A stretch of DNA of 64,000 bases, from positions 1,359,501 through 1,423,500 of the forward strand of contig NZ_AP022332.1 in assembly GCF_009936375.1 (NCBI RefSeq), in the 5' to 3' direction. Below, piece after piece: positions 62,276-64,000 of this stretch (positions are counted from its first letter, which is position 1; the number at the start of each line of letters is the position of its first letter). Under the pieces are notes generated by a model, which did not search any database, was not told the origin of the DNA, and was given only the letters and a program-made list of their open reading frames with translations. The translations under genes and the position numbers were made by a program. Origin of the DNA: Methylosinus sp. C49 (GTDB lineage Bacteria; Pseudomonadota; Alphaproteobacteria; Rhizobiales; Beijerinckiaceae).

Positions 62276-62859
62276 GCGACGCGACAATGAGCGACAGCAT
62301 GGCGCAATCGCCTTTCGACGGGCCATTTCAAGCGCTCGATCTGAAGACGACCAAGACGCTTCTGGAGGAGATAAATTCGATCGGCGCGTCGGCGACGAAG
62401 ACATTGTCGAGCGGCTTGGCGAGCGCAGTGGTGAACGGAAAGAGCTTCGATTCGACTCTCGGGTCCATCGCGCGGTCGCTCGCCAAGCTCGGCGTCAATG
62501 CCGGCGCGCAGGCGTTGACACAAGGCGCCAGCAGCGGGTTGAGCGCGCTGATCTCGGGCGCATTGGGCGGCAGCGGCGTTTCGGTGGCGCCCTTCGCCGA
62601 TGGCGGCGTCGTCGCCAGTCCCACATTCTTCGGCGCCAATGGCGCTGTGGGGCTGATGGGCGAGCGCGGCGCCGAGGCGATCATGCCGCTCGCGCGCGGC
62701 CCGGATGGTCGGCTCGGCGTCGCGATGCAGGGCGCTGGCGATTCTGTGGCGGTGACCGTCAATATTGCCGCGCAGGACGTCGACAGTTTTCGACGTTCGG
62801 AAGGTCAGATCACTGCGGCGTTGGCGCGGGCGGTGGCTCGCGGCCGGCGTAATCTTTGA
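62272..62859 (+). CDS. Short GTA tape-measure protein (gp11)
   Basis: The 195-residue protein has a helical N-terminus and a glycine-rich centre with VAPFADGGVVASPTFFGANG and GLMGERGAEAIMPL, the C-terminal signature of phage tape-measure proteins. It is far shorter than those of siphophages, as expected for the short tail of GTA particles. The ATG overlaps the previous stop. Confidence 0.88.
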   Translation: MSDATMSDSMAQSPFDGPFQALDLKTTKTLLEEINSIGASATKTLSSGLASAVVNGKSFDSTLGSIARSLAKLGVNAGAQALTQGASSGLSALISGALGGSGVSVAPFADGGVVASPTFFGANGAVGLMGERGAEAIMPLARGPDGRLGVAMQGAGDSVAVTVNIAAQDVDSFRRSEGQITAALARAVARGRRNL

Positions 62860-62869
62860 GGAGGGCGCT

Positions 62870-63508
62870 ATGGTCGATTTTCACGAGACGCGCTTCCCGC
62901 TCGATGTGTCGCTGAATGGACGGGGCGGCCCGGAGCGGCGGACGGATATTGTCACGCTGGGCTCCAATCGCGAGGCGCGCAACGCGCGGTGGGCGCAGTC
63001 GCGTCGTCGCTATGAGGCGGGCTATGGCGTCAAATCCCTGGCGCAGCTCGCGGCGGTCATTGAGTTTTTCGAGGAGCGGCGTGGGCGGCTGTTCGGCTTT
63101 CGCTGGCGCGATCGTGCGGATTGCTCGTCTGCGCGTACGGTGGCGACTACGCCGCTCGACCAGAGCGTCGGCGCAGGCGATGGCGCGCGTGCGCAATTTC
63201 AGCTGCAAAAGACCTATGGCGCGAGCTTCGCGCCTTATGCGCGAACGATAACGAAGCCGGTGGCGGAGAGCGTGCGCATTGCTGTCGCCGGTCTCGAGAA
63301 GACACGCGGCGTGGACTTCGATGTCGATGCGACCAGCGGAATCGTCACCTTCGCGCCTTTGGCTGTTCCGGCGATCGGCGCCGTGATCACGGCGGGGTTT
63401 CTCTTCGATGTGCCGGCGCGCTTCGACACGGATTATCTCGAGATCGACGTCTCTTCCTTCGAGGCCGGCGCCATCCCGAAGATTCCGATCATCGAGATTG
63501 TCCCTTGA
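62870..63508 (+). CDS. GTA DUF2460 distal tail protein (gp12)
   Basis: The 212-residue protein begins MVDFHETRFPLDVSLNGRGG and contains RRYEAGYGVKSLAQLAAVI, FFEERRGRLFGFRWRD and FDVPARFDTDYLEID, the DUF2460 family of baseplate proteins. The ATG at 62870 follows GAGGAGGGCGCT. It precedes the DUF2163 gene by 15 bases. Confidence 0.92.
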   Translation: MVDFHETRFPLDVSLNGRGGPERRTDIVTLGSNREARNARWAQSRRRYEAGYGVKSLAQLAAVIEFFEERRGRLFGFRWRDRADCSSARTVATTPLDQSVGAGDGARAQFQLQKTYGASFAPYARTITKPVAESVRIAVAGLEKTRGVDFDVDATSGIVTFAPLAVPAIGAVITAGFLFDVPARFDTDYLEIDVSSFEAGAIPKIPIIEIVP

Positions 63509-63523
63509 TAAGGAGGAAGGTCA

Positions 63524-64000
63524 ATGCGTTCGGTTTCGTCGACCGTGCAGGACTCTCTCGACGCTTCCGCCTCCACCCTGTGCAATTGCTGGCGTCTCTC
63601 TCGCAAGGATGGCGCGGTGTTGGGATTCACCGATCATGATCGTGATCTCGTGTTTGGCGGCGTGACCTATCGCGCCGCCACGGGGCTTTCCGCCACGCAG
63701 ATCGAAGGAAGCGTCGGGCTGGCGGTCGGTAGCGGCGAAGTGATCGGCGCATTGCAGTCGGACGGACTCGGCGAGAGCGATCTCGTCAATGGGCGCTATG
63801 ACGGCGCTGGGGTCGAGATATGGCTCGTCGATTGGCGCAATGCGGATAATCGTCTGCTCATCGACGCCATGACGATCGGGGAGGTGACGCGCAGCGAGTT
63901 CGCGTTTCGCGCGGAATTGCGCTCGCTCGCGCATTTTTTCGATGAGACGCGCGGCGACAGCTATCAGCGGGGCTGCTCCGCCGATCTCGGCGATGCGCGT
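63524..64000 (+). CDS. GTA DUF2163 tail protein (gp13), 3'-truncated by window edge
   Basis: The frame starts with ATG after AAGGAGGAAGGTCA and is open to the end of the window (159 residues seen). It begins MRSVSSTVQDSLDASASTLC and contains WRLSRKDGAVLGFTDHDRDL, then LSATQIEGSVGLAVGSGEV and, near the edge, YQRGCSADLGDAR, the DUF2163 pattern in which conserved cysteines bind an iron-sulfur cluster in the tail hub. The C-terminal half lies outside. Confidence 0.93.
   Translation, partial: MRSVSSTVQDSLDASASTLCNCWRLSRKDGAVLGFTDHDRDLVFGGVTYRAATGLSATQIEGSVGLAVGSGEVIGALQSDGLGESDLVNGRYDGAGVEIWLVDWRNADNRLLIDAMTIGEVTRSEFAFRAELRSLAHFFDETRGDSYQRGCSADLGDAR

Noticed and set aside
53459-64000. Ordinary integrated prophage
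   Set aside because: No integrase, repressor, replication or lysis genes are seen, and the gene order and short tape measure fit a gene-transfer-agent cluster. The right-hand end is outside the window, so this is not final.

Overview
The window comes from a GC-rich alphaproteobacterial methanotroph of the Methylosinus/Methylocystis type. The decisive evidence is a complete soluble methane monooxygenase (sMMO) operon, mmoXYBZDC, preceded on the same strand by mmoR, a small unnamed gene and the GroEL-like mmoG. MmoX carries all its diiron ligands at the standard positions. A textbook sigma-54 promoter lies in front of mmoX, and a strong rho-independent terminator follows mmoC.

Layout. 1-4.9 kb: a broken membrane gene, a Zur-box-controlled zinc-type TonB receptor, cysteine-less ribosomal protein L36, a histone-deacetylase-family protein and an L,D-transpeptidase lipoprotein. 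4.9-6.0 kb: a RibB protein with a degenerate cyclohydrolase domain. 6.2-16.1 kb: the sMMO locus, read right to left. 16.2-19.5 kb: copper-delivery genes (SCO1, PCuAC, DUF2946) beside the sMMO regulator, which suits the copper switch of methanotrophs. 19.9-24 kb: a single-module NRPS-like membrane enzyme resembling poly-amino-acid synthetases. 24.1-33 kb: DinB, aroC, an mqsRA toxin-antitoxin pair overlapping a second deacetylase that has a possible Tat signal, a phosphodiester glycosidase, a GNAT enzyme coupled to an Orn/Lys/Arg decarboxylase, and a flavin oxidoreductase behind an inverted-repeat operator.

33-38.8 kb is a signalling operon: a globin-coupled hybrid kinase with three receivers, a CheR methyltransferase and a REC-kinase-REC protein. 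39.2-45.5 kb is a tightly overlapping moxR-bat operon (MoxR, DUF58, DUF4381, two VWA proteins, TPR, BatD). 45.5-53.2 kb holds a cupredoxin with a DUF1345 protein, a polyprenyl synthase, an old-yellow-enzyme reductase, a secreted His/Met-rich protein, a DUF1254/DUF1214 pair, PBP1A and a cysteine-cluster protein.

53.4 kb to the end is a gene-transfer-agent (GTA) type head-tail cluster, from small terminase to the DUF2163 tail protein (cut by the window edge). It has no integrase or lysogeny genes. Between portal and protease it carries an insertion: a frameshifted RNase A-like toxin domain, whose upstream part continues in frame from the portal stop codon, followed by an intact small acidic gene that looks like its immunity partner. 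I regard this as the most unusual element of the window.

A family of short palindromic (REP-like) repeats occurs at 24.1, 43.4 and 53.3 kb. One pair is embedded in the 5' coding part of the TPR gene of the bat operon. I found no tRNA, rRNA, CRISPR array or insertion sequence.
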